Origin: a virus
Direction: 5' to 3' (one strand)
Length of the DNA stretch: 38,002 nt
IMG/VR virus record: IMGVR_UViG_3300046516_000889
Location: 1 to 38,002 of that record
The notes beneath the pieces were generated by a model. It was not told where the DNA came from and did not search any database. It was given only the letters and a program-made list of their open reading frames with translations. Below, one piece after another: positions 24,365 to 31,180 of the stretch; within the stretch, counting starts at the first letter, position 1, and each line of letters begins with the position of its first letter. The position numbers were made by a program, and so were the translations under genes.

Positions 24365-25318
24365 TTACGCTTCCGAGGCCCAGACGCCTTGACCGCTGAT
24401 GATCCACCACACATCGACACCGTCGGAGACGACCGTGGTGTGGTCGCCTTGTTTGGCCGTCGCCTTGGTGTTCCACCAGCCCTTGCTCGACGCCCCGGCC
24501 GATTCGACCGAGCCAACCTGGCCCTTGATCTTGTTCGTGCCGGTCGGGTTGATCTTGATGAGCGCCGCGCCGTCTGCGCCAGTGTTTTGGAATGTGACCT
24601 TTTGGCCGAGATTGCCGGCGGCACATGCCGGCAAGGTGAATATCTGACCATCGGTGAGCGACTGTAGAACGGCGCCGCTGTCGACCCCGTTGACCACGGG
24701 GTACGTGGTCGTCTTGACGGCGAACTTGAACAGGTGACTCACGATCCCGGTGAGCGCCGCAGTAACGCCGGTCAGGGCGCCGGTCAGCGTCAGCCCGGTG
24801 AACGTCGGCGAATCGGCCGTACCAAGCCCGAGGCTGTGTGCCGAGGCCGACGCGCTCGAGACGTCGTTCAAATTGTTCGCGGCGAGTAGCGCGCCAACGC
24901 TCGCGGCGCTGACCAAGCAGGGCCCCATGATGACCCACACACCGCCAGCGTCGACGTCGTACACGACGCCGGCGAGCAGCTTGCTCGAGTCCGTGCCGAC
25001 CGTTTGGTCATCGGTCCAGTAGCAAGGACCGAGGCGGTTGGCGATCGTGAGTAGATGTCCCGCGTCGTTCGCCAAGCGAAAGATGCCCTGGCGCGTCTTG
25101 ATCGTAGTGCCAGCGGCGACGCTCAGCTTTGTCTCTTGCGCGATACCGAGCGTATATAGCGCGCCAGACTGGCTCGCGTGAACCAAGGTGCCAGCCGAGC
25201 CAACGGCGACGCCGGTGCCCTGATAGATGCTGGCGCTGGTCGCCATGCCCATCTCATCGTTTTGATCGAACTTTGTCGCCTTGGCGAGCGTGGAAATTGC
25301 GGCTTGTGCGTCTGCCAT
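24365..25318 (-). CDS. capsid cement/decoration protein with a tail-fibre-like C-terminal part
   Basis: A 317-residue protein between protease and major capsid gene. Residues about 25-140 resemble the DUF2190/Mu gp35-type cement fold (GVAVGSAGTLVHASQSGALYT, AAGTTIKTRQGIFRLAND). Near 145-190 the sequence reads LLAANNLNDVSSASASAHSL then GLGTADSPTFTGLTLTGAL, a hallmark of phage tail fibres. The last 120 residues (ending VWWIISGQGVWASEA) look like a compact beta domain. AGGAGATC 6-11 bases upstream fixes the ATG at 25318; a further in-frame ATG at 25357 lies out of place. If real, the head carries fibre-like projections. Confidence 0.7.
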   Translation of the reverse strand: MADAQAAISTLAKATKFDQNDEMGMATSASIYQGTGVAVGSAGTLVHASQSGALYTLGIAQETKLSVAAGTTIKTRQGIFRLANDAGHLLTIANRLGPCYWTDDQTVGTDSSKLLAGVVYDVDAGGVWVIMGPCLVSAASVGALLAANNLNDVSSASASAHSLGLGTADSPTFTGLTLTGALTGVTAALTGIVSHLFKFAVKTTTYPVVNGVDSGAVLQSLTDGQIFTLPACAAGNLGQKVTFQNTGADGAALIKINPTGTNKIKGQVGSVESAGASSKGWWNTKATAKQGDHTTVVSDGVDVWWIISGQGVWASEA

Positions 25319-25389
25319 GATCGTGATCTCCTGACGTTGATCGTCCAGAAAAATCACGCGTGGCGTCGCGTGCTTGGTTTACTTCGGTC

Positions 25390-25977
25390 TTACCCGCGGC
25401 GAATGCGTTCCTGTTCGAGGCGCTCGTCATGCATTTTTTTCTTGTGCGCCAAAACTTGCTCGGGTGTGAAACCGGCGAGCTTCGCGCTGACGCGATCGGC
25501 GTCGGTGAGCGCGACCGTTTCGGTGGTCGTTTGTTCTTTCGGCGTCTTGGGCGCCGAGGTCTCCGGCGCGTTTTTCAGGAACGCGGTGAGCACCTCGACC
25601 GTGGTTCCGAGCGCCCATTGTTCGAGCGCCTTGGGAATTTTGGTCGTATTGGCTGCGACCAACTGCTCGATCTCCGACTTGGATTGCTTCGCGCGGATGG
25701 CCGCGATCTCTTTGGTCAGCGTCGGCACAGCGGCCAGCGCCGCCATAACCTTGCCCTGCAACGCGGGCGGAAGCTTGGCGATCGCGCTCATCTCTTCTTT
25801 GTCTTTGTCCTTCGGCGGATCGTCCGCGGCCTCTTCCTCGTCGCCGTCCTTTTTCTTCGGCGGATCATCGGCCGCTTCTTCCTCTTCGGACAGAGCCTTG
25901 ATCGCCGCCAAGACTTCCTCAAGCGTTGCATCTTCCTTCAACCCAAGAGCGACCGCGATCTTTTTCAGCTCTTCCAT
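25390..25977 (-). CDS. nested scaffold protein made from an internal start (Mu gpZ-like)
   Basis: In-frame ATG at 25977 within the protease gene, preceded by GAGGTC seven bases upstream through an A6 run, a much better ribosome-binding site than chance. It would give a 195-residue scaffold identical to the C-terminal part of the protease. Mu uses the same nested I/Z arrangement. No independent stop or frame is needed. Confidence 0.7.
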   Translation of the reverse strand: MEELKKIAVALGLKEDATLEEVLAAIKALSEEEEAADDPPKKKDGDEEEAADDPPKDKDKEEMSAIAKLPPALQGKVMAALAAVPTLTKEIAAIRAKQSKSEIEQLVAANTTKIPKALEQWALGTTVEVLTAFLKNAPETSAPKTPKEQTTTETVALTDADRVSAKLAGFTPEQVLAHKKKMHDERLEQERIRRG

Positions 25978-26469
25978 TTTTTTGACCTCGATTGAGAGCG
26001 TACCATATTTTTTTCCCGCGTGCTGAGACGCAGCAACAAGAGCCGGTGTCTCATGGGTCGCGGGTACAGCGCAAATGGCAATGTTGTAAAGGGCCGTGAT
26101 CCGGCTCGTCTCTTTGTCGAATTCAAAGACAGGCGAAATGTAACGCTGCTTCTTCGTGCGCAATCGTTCGTCGCCGTCTTCTGTCCACGCAACGTTGACG
26201 GCCCAGAGCTCGCCGTTGCGCAGCTCGAGCTTGCACCAACCACGCGAGTCAGGATCGTAGGACGCCGATTCCTTGTTCAGGGACAAGTGCTCGAGATCGA
26301 TCGAGCGATCGATGCCCTGCTCTTGGTACGCACCCATGACAAGCTTGGCGGCTTTGTCGTCGAACAGGTATCGGCCCTTGGTCGTGTCGTTCCAGCCGGC
26401 GGTGAAGATCCGAAACTCGCGGGGAGGAGTGTCGCCGGCAGAAAGTGCGATGCGTGCTCGGTTTCTCAT
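25390..26469 (-). CDS. prohead protease fused to scaffold (Mu gpI-like)
   Basis: A 359-residue protein. Residues 1-155 match Mu gpI-like prohead protease: IFTAGWNDTTKGRYLFD, DRSIDLEHLSL with the conserved His near 61, KQRYISPVFEFDK, and the ALYNIAICAVPATHETPAL block. Residues about 165-359 are the scaffolding part: acidic, with a duplicated EEEAADDPPK unit near 195-225, followed by coiled helices. As in Mu I/Z, the C-terminal part appears to be made separately from an internal start at 25977. ATGA overlap with portal upstream. It cuts the scaffold during head maturation. Confidence 0.85.
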   Translation of the reverse strand: MRNRARIALSAGDTPPREFRIFTAGWNDTTKGRYLFDDKAAKLVMGAYQEQGIDRSIDLEHLSLNKESASYDPDSRGWCKLELRNGELWAVNVAWTEDGDERLRTKKQRYISPVFEFDKETSRITALYNIAICAVPATHETPALVAASQHAGKKYGTLSIEVKKMEELKKIAVALGLKEDATLEEVLAAIKALSEEEEAADDPPKKKDGDEEEAADDPPKDKDKEEMSAIAKLPPALQGKVMAALAAVPTLTKEIAAIRAKQSKSEIEQLVAANTTKIPKALEQWALGTTVEVLTAFLKNAPETSAPKTPKEQTTTETVALTDADRVSAKLAGFTPEQVLAHKKKMHDERLEQERIRRG

Positions 26470-27746
26470 ACTGCCGGATCCACTACACCAGTGAGAACTG
26501 GAATGCCCATTTCTGCCATGATTTTTTTTGCGTCAGCTTGCAGGCCATGCGCCTTTAGCGCCGCATCGAGCTTTGCGATCGCGTCGCCAACCTTGGCGAT
26601 CCCGTCCGCTTTCTCGCTCGCGTCTTCCGGCTTCTTCGTCTGCCATAGCGGCCACGGCGCCGCCGAGTATGAACCGTAATTCTGCATCGCCCACGGCTCG
26701 AGCGATTGCTCGCGCAAGCACGATGACAGGCGTTGCGCATCGAAGCGGATCAAGTCTTGCTTGATCGCGTCGTGGATGTTGCCCGAGGAAAACCCGGGCG
26801 TGCCTTCAGTCGTGACCAATTGGCCAGCGAGCGCGATCGTGATTGCCTCGTTAGCGTCTTTGATCTGCTCGCTGAATACGTCGCCTGATTTGCCGGTGCC
26901 GCTCGCCTCGACTAGCTTCAGGTCCCAACCCTCTGGCAACACGAGCTTGCCGTTCTTTCCCATGTTTCGCAGCTGCGACTTGAAGCGGTTGCGCTGCTTT
27001 TCGGTTCCGCCCTTGGCCGTCGTGCCGACCCAAATCGGCGAGCCGAGCGTCTCGGAAAAGTTGGCGCGGTCCTCGAGCGAAAAGTGTTTGAGCAACCACG
27101 GCAATGCGGTTGCAACCCACGCGCCCTCTGCCCACGGTCGTCGCGCGCCGTAGGGCAGGAATAGGATCCATTCGCCATCACCGGCAACAACCGGGTGTTG
27201 TCCTTGCTCAGTGATCACGCGCCAGTGTGATCCGTTCACTGGTTGATTGTAGTAGGTCAGCCAGCGCGGCGACCACGTTTGCAGACGGTAGCGATGCGGT
27301 TGTCCAAGCACGCGCGGCAGTTCAATGCGCTGCGCCAGCCCTACCCCGCCGAACAAGCCCCAAGCCAAGAGCTTGGCGACCTCCGACTCGTCATGCATTG
27401 CCGACCACTCGCCATTTCCTTCGCCAGGTTCACCAGCGAGAGCAGCGATCGCGTCGTCGTTCTTGCCGCTGAATTCCAGCGGCAAACCCAAAAGCCCATG
27501 CGTGCGCGTAGACAGCACGCCCTTGATCCGATCGTCGCGCATCATGGTCTCGACGAAGTCGGAAAGCTCGAGCAGCAAGCCAGCATCCGCGGCCTGGCGC
27601 GCTTGTTCGACGCGTTCAGGAGTCCACCCAGTGATCGTTGGCCGGTGCCAGAGCTCGCGGTGCGTGCTCGTCGGGCGAATGATGCGTTTTTTTGTTTTCG
27701 GCTCAGGGGCGGCCGGCGTCAACGTGACTTTGCGTCTCGGGGCCAT
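26466..27746 (-). CDS. portal protein (Mu gp29/DUF935-like)
   Basis: A 426-residue protein. DFVETMMRDDRIKGVLSTRTHGLLGLPLEFSG, RLQTWSPRWLTYYNQP, WILFLPYGARRPWAEG, WLLKHFSLEDRANFSETLGSP and AITIALAGQLVTTEG are the blocks of the DUF935 portals of Mu-like phages in the right order. It forms the dodecameric DNA gate in the head. Upstream of its ATG (27746) there is only GAGTGA, a weak site, and a gap of about 310 bases to terL filled by a gene on the other strand. Confidence 0.9.
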   Translation of the reverse strand: MAPRRKVTLTPAAPEPKTKKRIIRPTSTHRELWHRPTITGWTPERVEQARQAADAGLLLELSDFVETMMRDDRIKGVLSTRTHGLLGLPLEFSGKNDDAIAALAGEPGEGNGEWSAMHDESEVAKLLAWGLFGGVGLAQRIELPRVLGQPHRYRLQTWSPRWLTYYNQPVNGSHWRVITEQGQHPVVAGDGEWILFLPYGARRPWAEGAWVATALPWLLKHFSLEDRANFSETLGSPIWVGTTAKGGTEKQRNRFKSQLRNMGKNGKLVLPEGWDLKLVEASGTGKSGDVFSEQIKDANEAITIALAGQLVTTEGTPGFSSGNIHDAIKQDLIRFDAQRLSSCLREQSLEPWAMQNYGSYSAAPWPLWQTKKPEDASEKADGIAKVGDAIAKLDAALKAHGLQADAKKIMAEMGIPVLTGVVDPAV

Positions 27747-27806
27747 TCACTCATGCATACACTCACGCGCGCTGGCGTGCTAGGGCGACATCAGGAGGCC
27801 ACCACC

Positions 27807-28061
27807 ATGGCACGTAGAACATTCACTGAAGAGACCGATCCGCCGCCGAGCATCGAAGTCAAAGAAGAAGCGCCGATGCCACCGGCGTCGCCGGAGATCA
27901 CGCCCGAGTTTCCGATCGGAACTTACGCCGCTGACAGTCGCGCGGCGCAGATTGCCGCCGGAGAGCTTGCGCGTGGTCTGCAATGGTTCGGCTGGAAAAC
28001 GACGATCGCAGACGGCGCGACCGCTGGCGTGAAGCAAATCACGATTCAAAAAGTGCGTTAG
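27807..28061 (+). CDS. small rightward gene inserted between terL and portal
   Basis: An 84-residue protein on the strand opposite to the whole late operon. AGGAGG at 27793-27798 stands 8 bases before the ATG, the strongest ribosome-binding site in the window. The N-terminal half is acidic and Pro-rich (PPPSIEVKEEAPMPPASPEI), probably disordered; the C-terminal half has a helix (SRAAQIAAGELARGLQWFGWK) and two strands. Its stop overlaps the terL stop by 3 bases. It may be a moron-like independent unit, but no promoter is obvious. Unknown function. Confidence 0.7.
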   Translation: MARRTFTEETDPPPSIEVKEEAPMPPASPEITPEFPIGTYAADSRAAQIAAGELARGLQWFGWKTTIADGATAGVKQITIQKVR

Positions 28062-29485
28062 GGCCAGTCGGGCATTTCTGGCCCGTCCCAGTCATCGCCC
28101 TTCGTCGCGGCGCGCGCGTAGCGGCGATTGCCGCCAGTCATCGGATCGCCGAACGTTTGATCCATCAACCACACCGCGCAGACCAGCGCCGACACTAAAT
28201 CGCCGTGCGCGCCGTCGACCATCTTGTTTTTGATCGATAACTTGCCGCCCTCGAGCGGCTTGCTTGTCGTCTCTCGTAGCTGCTCGAGCAGTTTTGTCGG
28301 CGCCATCGATAGATCAATCAGGCGCTCGGACAAGAGCACGCGCAGCATGACGTAGGACGTTGCGTTGTCGTCGCTGGGGTACTCGAGCAGCGGCAGCTCT
28401 ATCGCATCGACGGTCTCTCTCACGGTTTCGATGTAGTGCAGATCGCAGGCGATGCCATCGGCGCCGCGCTGCACTGCGATGCCTGCGAGATCCTTGATCG
28501 TTGTCGAAGGCACAAGCGCCTTTTGTCCAGGGATCCGTTCCTCGCACGCCGTGAGTTTGATCTGCGCCTCTTGCTTGTCGAGCACGACGAGCGCCGAACT
28601 GTTCCGACGAAAAGCGAAGTCGGCGCCGGCGCCGGTGCGATCGATGAGCTTGAAACGAAACTTTTGCTGTGCCGCGGCTTGAATGAACTCCCAGGAGAAA
28701 AACTTCGACTCGTCTGAGCGCATCGGCTTGGCCGCGTACGCGCGCAGCCAGGAGATCTCGTCCTTCTCGAGCAGTCGCGTTTGCGCTTCGCTCAGCGTCG
28801 GATTCATGTCCCACGTTGAACCGTGAAACACGCGTTGCGTCTCGTCGTTGCCGGCTTGCGACATCTCGTAATGCAAACCCAGCTCTGCCCACGGCGCCGA
28901 GACGTACCAGGCACGCGCCCAAGGCATAGTTGCGATCGTGGGTTTGAGCGACGCCACAACTTGCTCGGCCGGGTTGGCGTCAAGCTCGCCGTCGCGCCAC
29001 AGTGCCATCTCGTCGCAGAGAAATCCGATGCACGTGAACGACACGACGCCCGATAGCGACGCGGTCACCGCCATCACACCTAGGCGTGTGCCCTTGATCG
29101 TGATCTCCTCGGTTGTGTCCTTGGCGAGCTCGAACCCGAGCGCGAGCAGCGCTTTCTTGCACGTCGCAACGCGCGCCTTGGCTTGCGGCTTCTCCGCCGA
29201 GACCATCCCAAAATATCCGATGTCTCCGGGTGGAACATCATGCAGAGATCGAGCTTCGCCGATCTCGTTGGTTACCGTTGTGAGCAAGTCGGCGATCGCA
29301 ACCTTTGCTGCGATCGTCGCGCTCTTTCCTCCTCGGCGACCGCCGGTGATCACGCAACCGAGTACGCCGCTCGAGTAGAATTCCGTGATGACTCGCCACC
29401 ACCACGGCGAGATCTTCGGCCAATCTTTTTCGGCCAACGCGTCGTCGATCTCTCGGAGCTTTGCGAGGCGCGGGTCTTCGCTCAT
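28058..29485 (-). CDS. terminase large subunit (Mu gp28-like)
   Basis: A 475-residue DNA-packaging motor. Walker A GGRRGGKS is at 48-55, Walker B with catalytic Glu is GFLCDEMALW (157-159 CDE), and the coupling motif region SAPWAELG follows. The RNase H-like nuclease has Asp at GADF (289), at GIACD (348) and at HGDL (429). I start it at 29485, where ATGA overlaps the DUF3310 stop; a Met at 29524 lies inside that gene. It cuts and pumps DNA into the prohead through the portal encoded next. Confidence 0.92.
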   Translation of the reverse strand: MSEDPRLAKLREIDDALAEKDWPKISPWWWRVITEFYSSGVLGCVITGGRRGGKSATIAAKVAIADLLTTVTNEIGEARSLHDVPPGDIGYFGMVSAEKPQAKARVATCKKALLALGFELAKDTTEEITIKGTRLGVMAVTASLSGVVSFTCIGFLCDEMALWRDGELDANPAEQVVASLKPTIATMPWARAWYVSAPWAELGLHYEMSQAGNDETQRVFHGSTWDMNPTLSEAQTRLLEKDEISWLRAYAAKPMRSDESKFFSWEFIQAAAQQKFRFKLIDRTGAGADFAFRRNSSALVVLDKQEAQIKLTACEERIPGQKALVPSTTIKDLAGIAVQRGADGIACDLHYIETVRETVDAIELPLLEYPSDDNATSYVMLRVLLSERLIDLSMAPTKLLEQLRETTSKPLEGGKLSIKNKMVDGAHGDLVSALVCAVWLMDQTFGDPMTGGNRRYARAATKGDDWDGPEMPDWP

Positions 29486-29700
29486 TTGAGCGCCAATTGC
29501 GAGATTTCGCGGTCGAGATACCAACGCGCCTTTTCGAGATCTTCGATCGTCTTCGATGGATCCTTGTGACCAGCGCGGGCGATGTATTTGACCGCATTGC
29601 CAAGACAGAAACCGAGACCCCAGGCCTCAATTACTTTGATCGCTTCGTATGGATTGTCGGCGCTGCCATAGTGCTGTGGGTGATTGACCGGGTTGCTCAT
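29482..29700 (-). CDS. DUF3310 family protein
   Basis: A 72-residue protein. VNHPQHYG at the start, then ALIKVIEAWGLGF-like and NAVKYIARAGHKD...EDLEKARWYLDREI are the signature of DUF3310, found across phages and related in sequence to the C-terminal part of T7 gp1.7, which has been linked to nucleotide phosphorylation. Complete at typical family length. ATGA overlaps on both sides join it to VRR-NUC and terL, an unusual place for a nucleotide-metabolism protein. Confidence 0.9.
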   Translation of the reverse strand: MSNPVNHPQHYGSADNPYEAIKVIEAWGLGFCLGNAVKYIARAGHKDPSKTIEDLEKARWYLDREISQLALK

Positions 29701-30152
29701 TCAGCGATCATGCCTAGTGGCCAGCCAGAATCAATCAGCCCGGCCACGCGCTCGAGCTTCGCGATCGCGTCCTCTTCGCCGTGACCGATCAGGATGATTT
29801 GCCCGCGCGCGCGCAGCTGCACGTGAACCGCTTCTTGCGCCGGCTTCACCGCGCCGCGCACGCCATCCTTCATCTCGAGAAAAATCACCACGCGTTTGTA
29901 CATGAGCACGAGGTCAGGCGCGCCGCCCTCCATACCGAGCGCCCTATCACGCGAAGCCTGAGCCGGCGTACGTTTCTGCGCATTTTCCAAACGCATCACC
30001 ATCCAATCGCTTCGAGCACGAAGCCACTTGACCACAGCCGCTTGGCTCCCACTCTCGCGATATTTTCTTCCCAGTTTCAAGCGCACGGTGCCATCTGGTT
30101 TGCTGTCCTCGGTAGCGACGCCGAGCACGTGCTTGCGGCGCGCGCTCAGCAT
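29697..30152 (-). CDS. VRR-NUC nuclease (PD-(D/E)XK superfamily)
   Basis: A 151-residue protein. GAPDLVLMYKRVVIFLEMKDG supplies Asp and the E-x-K catalytic residues, and GAVKPAQEAVHVQLRARGQ is the conserved helix with Gln and His of stand-alone phage VRR-NUC proteins, which act as structure-specific nucleases, perhaps resolving branches before packaging. Its N-terminal 50 residues are basic. AAGGGGAC before the ATG at 30152 and a 7-base overlap with the previous gene support the start. A 76-base internal segment (29916-29991) is duplicated in inverse at the left window edge. Confidence 0.9.
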   Translation of the reverse strand: MLSARRKHVLGVATEDSKPDGTVRLKLGRKYRESGSQAAVVKWLRARSDWMVMRLENAQKRTPAQASRDRALGMEGGAPDLVLMYKRVVIFLEMKDGVRGAVKPAQEAVHVQLRARGQIILIGHGEEDAIAKLERVAGLIDSGWPLGMIAE

Positions 30153-30664
30153 GTCCCCTTGCCTCGCACGCCACTATTGGCCGTTTCCCGGTCAATCGGC
30201 TTCTGCGCCTCGGCGCGTGCCGCCGCGAGCATGTCGTCTTGCAGGCCAGCCTGTACGAGCTCGGCGACGCTCCAGGCCTCGTAAGCCAGGCTCACCGCCT
30301 TGGCGACCCTAGCCATGCGCACCGCCACTCTCACGACATTCCCGGCCAAAACCTTGGCGGCAACCAGCGCCTCGGCCTCGCCACCGGACATTGCCCGCCC
30401 GAGCGCCGCGCCGCACGCCTGTACTTCCACGTGCGCAGCCCGCCACTCGGCCGCCAGAGCCTCAGGCACGCGTGATAGCACGCCCTCTATGGTCAGGCCA
30501 GCTTGTGCGTCTGTAGGGCTATTCTGTTCGTTTGGCGTCATGCCTGCACCGTGCCTTGCCGGCCACGACGGCGTCAACGTCCCCGGCCTCTCCACACCGG
30601 GGACATCTGCGGGGACGTCAGCGGGGACACGATCGGTGCGAGAAAACACGAGAGATAATGACAT
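30146..30664 (-). CDS. hypothetical helical protein, possible small terminase subunit
   Basis: Up to 172 residues; start uncertain. The ATG at 30664 has no ribosome-binding site, and its first 40 residues come from a 12-base GGGGAC repeat (giving VPADVPADV). The ATG at 30541 would give 131 residues, almost all helix (EALAAEWRAAHVEVQACG, LAGNVVRVAVRMARVAKAV, AEAQKPIDRE). A short helical protein ahead of terL in the packaging operon would suit a small terminase subunit, but I see no recognisable HTH, and two genes intervene. First gene of the late operon, 7-base overlap with VRR-NUC. Confidence 0.5.
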   Translation of the reverse strand: MSLSLVFSRTDRVPADVPADVPGVERPGTLTPSWPARHGAGMTPNEQNSPTDAQAGLTIEGVLSRVPEALAAEWRAAHVEVQACGAALGRAMSGGEAEALVAAKVLAGNVVRVAVRMARVAKAVSLAYEAWSVAELVQAGLQDDMLAAARAEAQKPIDRETANSGVRGKGTC

Positions 30665-30893
30665 AAATGTAGGGTGTCCCCATTGTCCCCACTATTATTA
30701 GGCTCCGTCTATTCACATTCGGTGCTTTTTTTCTTTTCCCTCTCCGACAACGTCGATCCTTCAGATCGCTGATCTCCCCGCCTAGTACTATCCAATTTCT
30801 ACGGTGACACCCGGGACACTGGGGACAAATGCACTTTCACGTTATTTTACCGACACTTACGCGTCCCCAGTGGTGCTGCCGGCCAGTGTCCCC
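30579..30893. repeat. cluster of nine GGGGAC/GTCCCC motifs
   Basis: Exact GGGGAC cores occur at 30599, 30611, 30623 and 30821, and the inverse GTCCCC at 30579, 30676, 30685, 30863 and 30888 (first base given). Six are followed or preceded by the matching A or T (GGGGACA/TGTCCCC). Three lie in direct repeat at a strict 12-base spacing, two at 9 bases. CACTGGGGAC (30817-30826) and GTCCCCAGTG (30863-30872) form a 10-base inverted pair. Chance alone would give fewer than one copy in this length. The cluster straddles the start of the late operon. Protein binding, as operator, packaging site or iteron, is inferred. Confidence 0.75.
30694..30699 (-). promoter_or_regulatory. -10-like element of a candidate leftward late promoter
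   Basis: On the minus strand AATAAT (30699-30694, 5 of 6 to TATAAT) is followed at once by two GGGGACA motifs that would cover positions about +1 to +12. An A-rich block (30725-30740) lies where an UP element would. No -35 box is found at 16-18 bases, as in promoters that need an activator. Confidence 0.4.
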
Positions 30894-30913
30894 GGCCGCT
30901 TGTAGGCCGCCCC

Positions 30914-30977
30914 GGTGACTCCGCGGTGACCGCGCGCGCAGCTCGAGGGTCCGATCGCGGTCACTCACGGAGTCACC
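30914..30977. repeat. long imperfect inverted repeat, arms of 21 and 22 bases
   Basis: Arm one (30914-30934) starts GGTGACTCCG and ends TGACCGCG; arm two (30956-30977) is its inverse with a small internal difference (CGCGGTCA...CGGAGTCACC). The spacer of 21 bases holds a CTCGAG palindrome. Within each arm GGTGA recurs, so several smaller palindromes are nested. No T-tract follows in either direction and no gene ends here, so a terminator is unlikely; a binding or cutting site or an origin structure is more plausible. Confidence 0.85.
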
Positions 30978-31180
30978 GACTTGCGCTCACCGCGCCGCCG
31001 GTGCACGCTCCCTGACGGTGTTCCAGCGCACGGCGCCGGCGTAATTCCGCGCCGGCGTCAGGCGCGCGACCGTGGTAGCCTAGCCGCGGCGCCCCGCTGC
31101 GCTCACCGTGCGCCCGGGCACGTATGGACCGGCGGGGCGTCACGCTCGCCTTACAGCGCCGCCTGTGGCAATCTCGCCCC

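Larger units (their letters stand above)
30665..31180. other. 516-bp non-coding region between divergent late and lysis operons
   Basis: I find no convincing gene here on either strand. From left to right it holds an AT-rich stretch with a -10-like element (30691-30740), the right half of the GGGGAC cluster, a very AT-rich pocket (30828-30850), a long inverted repeat (30914-30977), and a very GC-rich part with GCGCCGGCGT in direct repeat (31033-31042, 31049-31058) enclosed by CCTGACG/CGTCAGG (31011-31017, 31056-31062). I see no clear rightward promoter for the lysis genes. Likely regulatory, packaging (cos/pac) or origin DNA. Confidence 0.6.

Noticed and set aside
23351-24667. A 438-codon open frame on the plus strand
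   Set aside because: Antisense to the major capsid gene and its neighbour; Arg/Asp/Val-rich, no ribosome-binding site, typical shadow in GC-rich DNA.
26296-26313. 18-base palindrome ATCGATCG-AG-CGATCGAT
   Set aside because: Lies inside the conserved IDRSIDLEH protease motif; explained by codons in GATC-rich DNA.
27243-27806. Rightward extension upstream of the small gene at 27807
   Set aside because: Antisense to portal; the strong AGGAGG and the change of composition mark 27807 as the start.
27780-28049. An 89-codon leftward frame between terL and portal
   Set aside because: Arg-rich shadow of the rightward gene, no ribosome-binding site.
16120-30664. Mu prophage as the identity of the window
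   Set aside because: Only the head-tail order is Mu-like; no Mu transposase genes are seen and a full Prim-Pol/helicase replication set is present.
30721-30745. T-rich tract as a rightward terminator
   Set aside because: No stem precedes it and no rightward gene ends nearby; it fits better as an A-rich block upstream of the leftward promoter.
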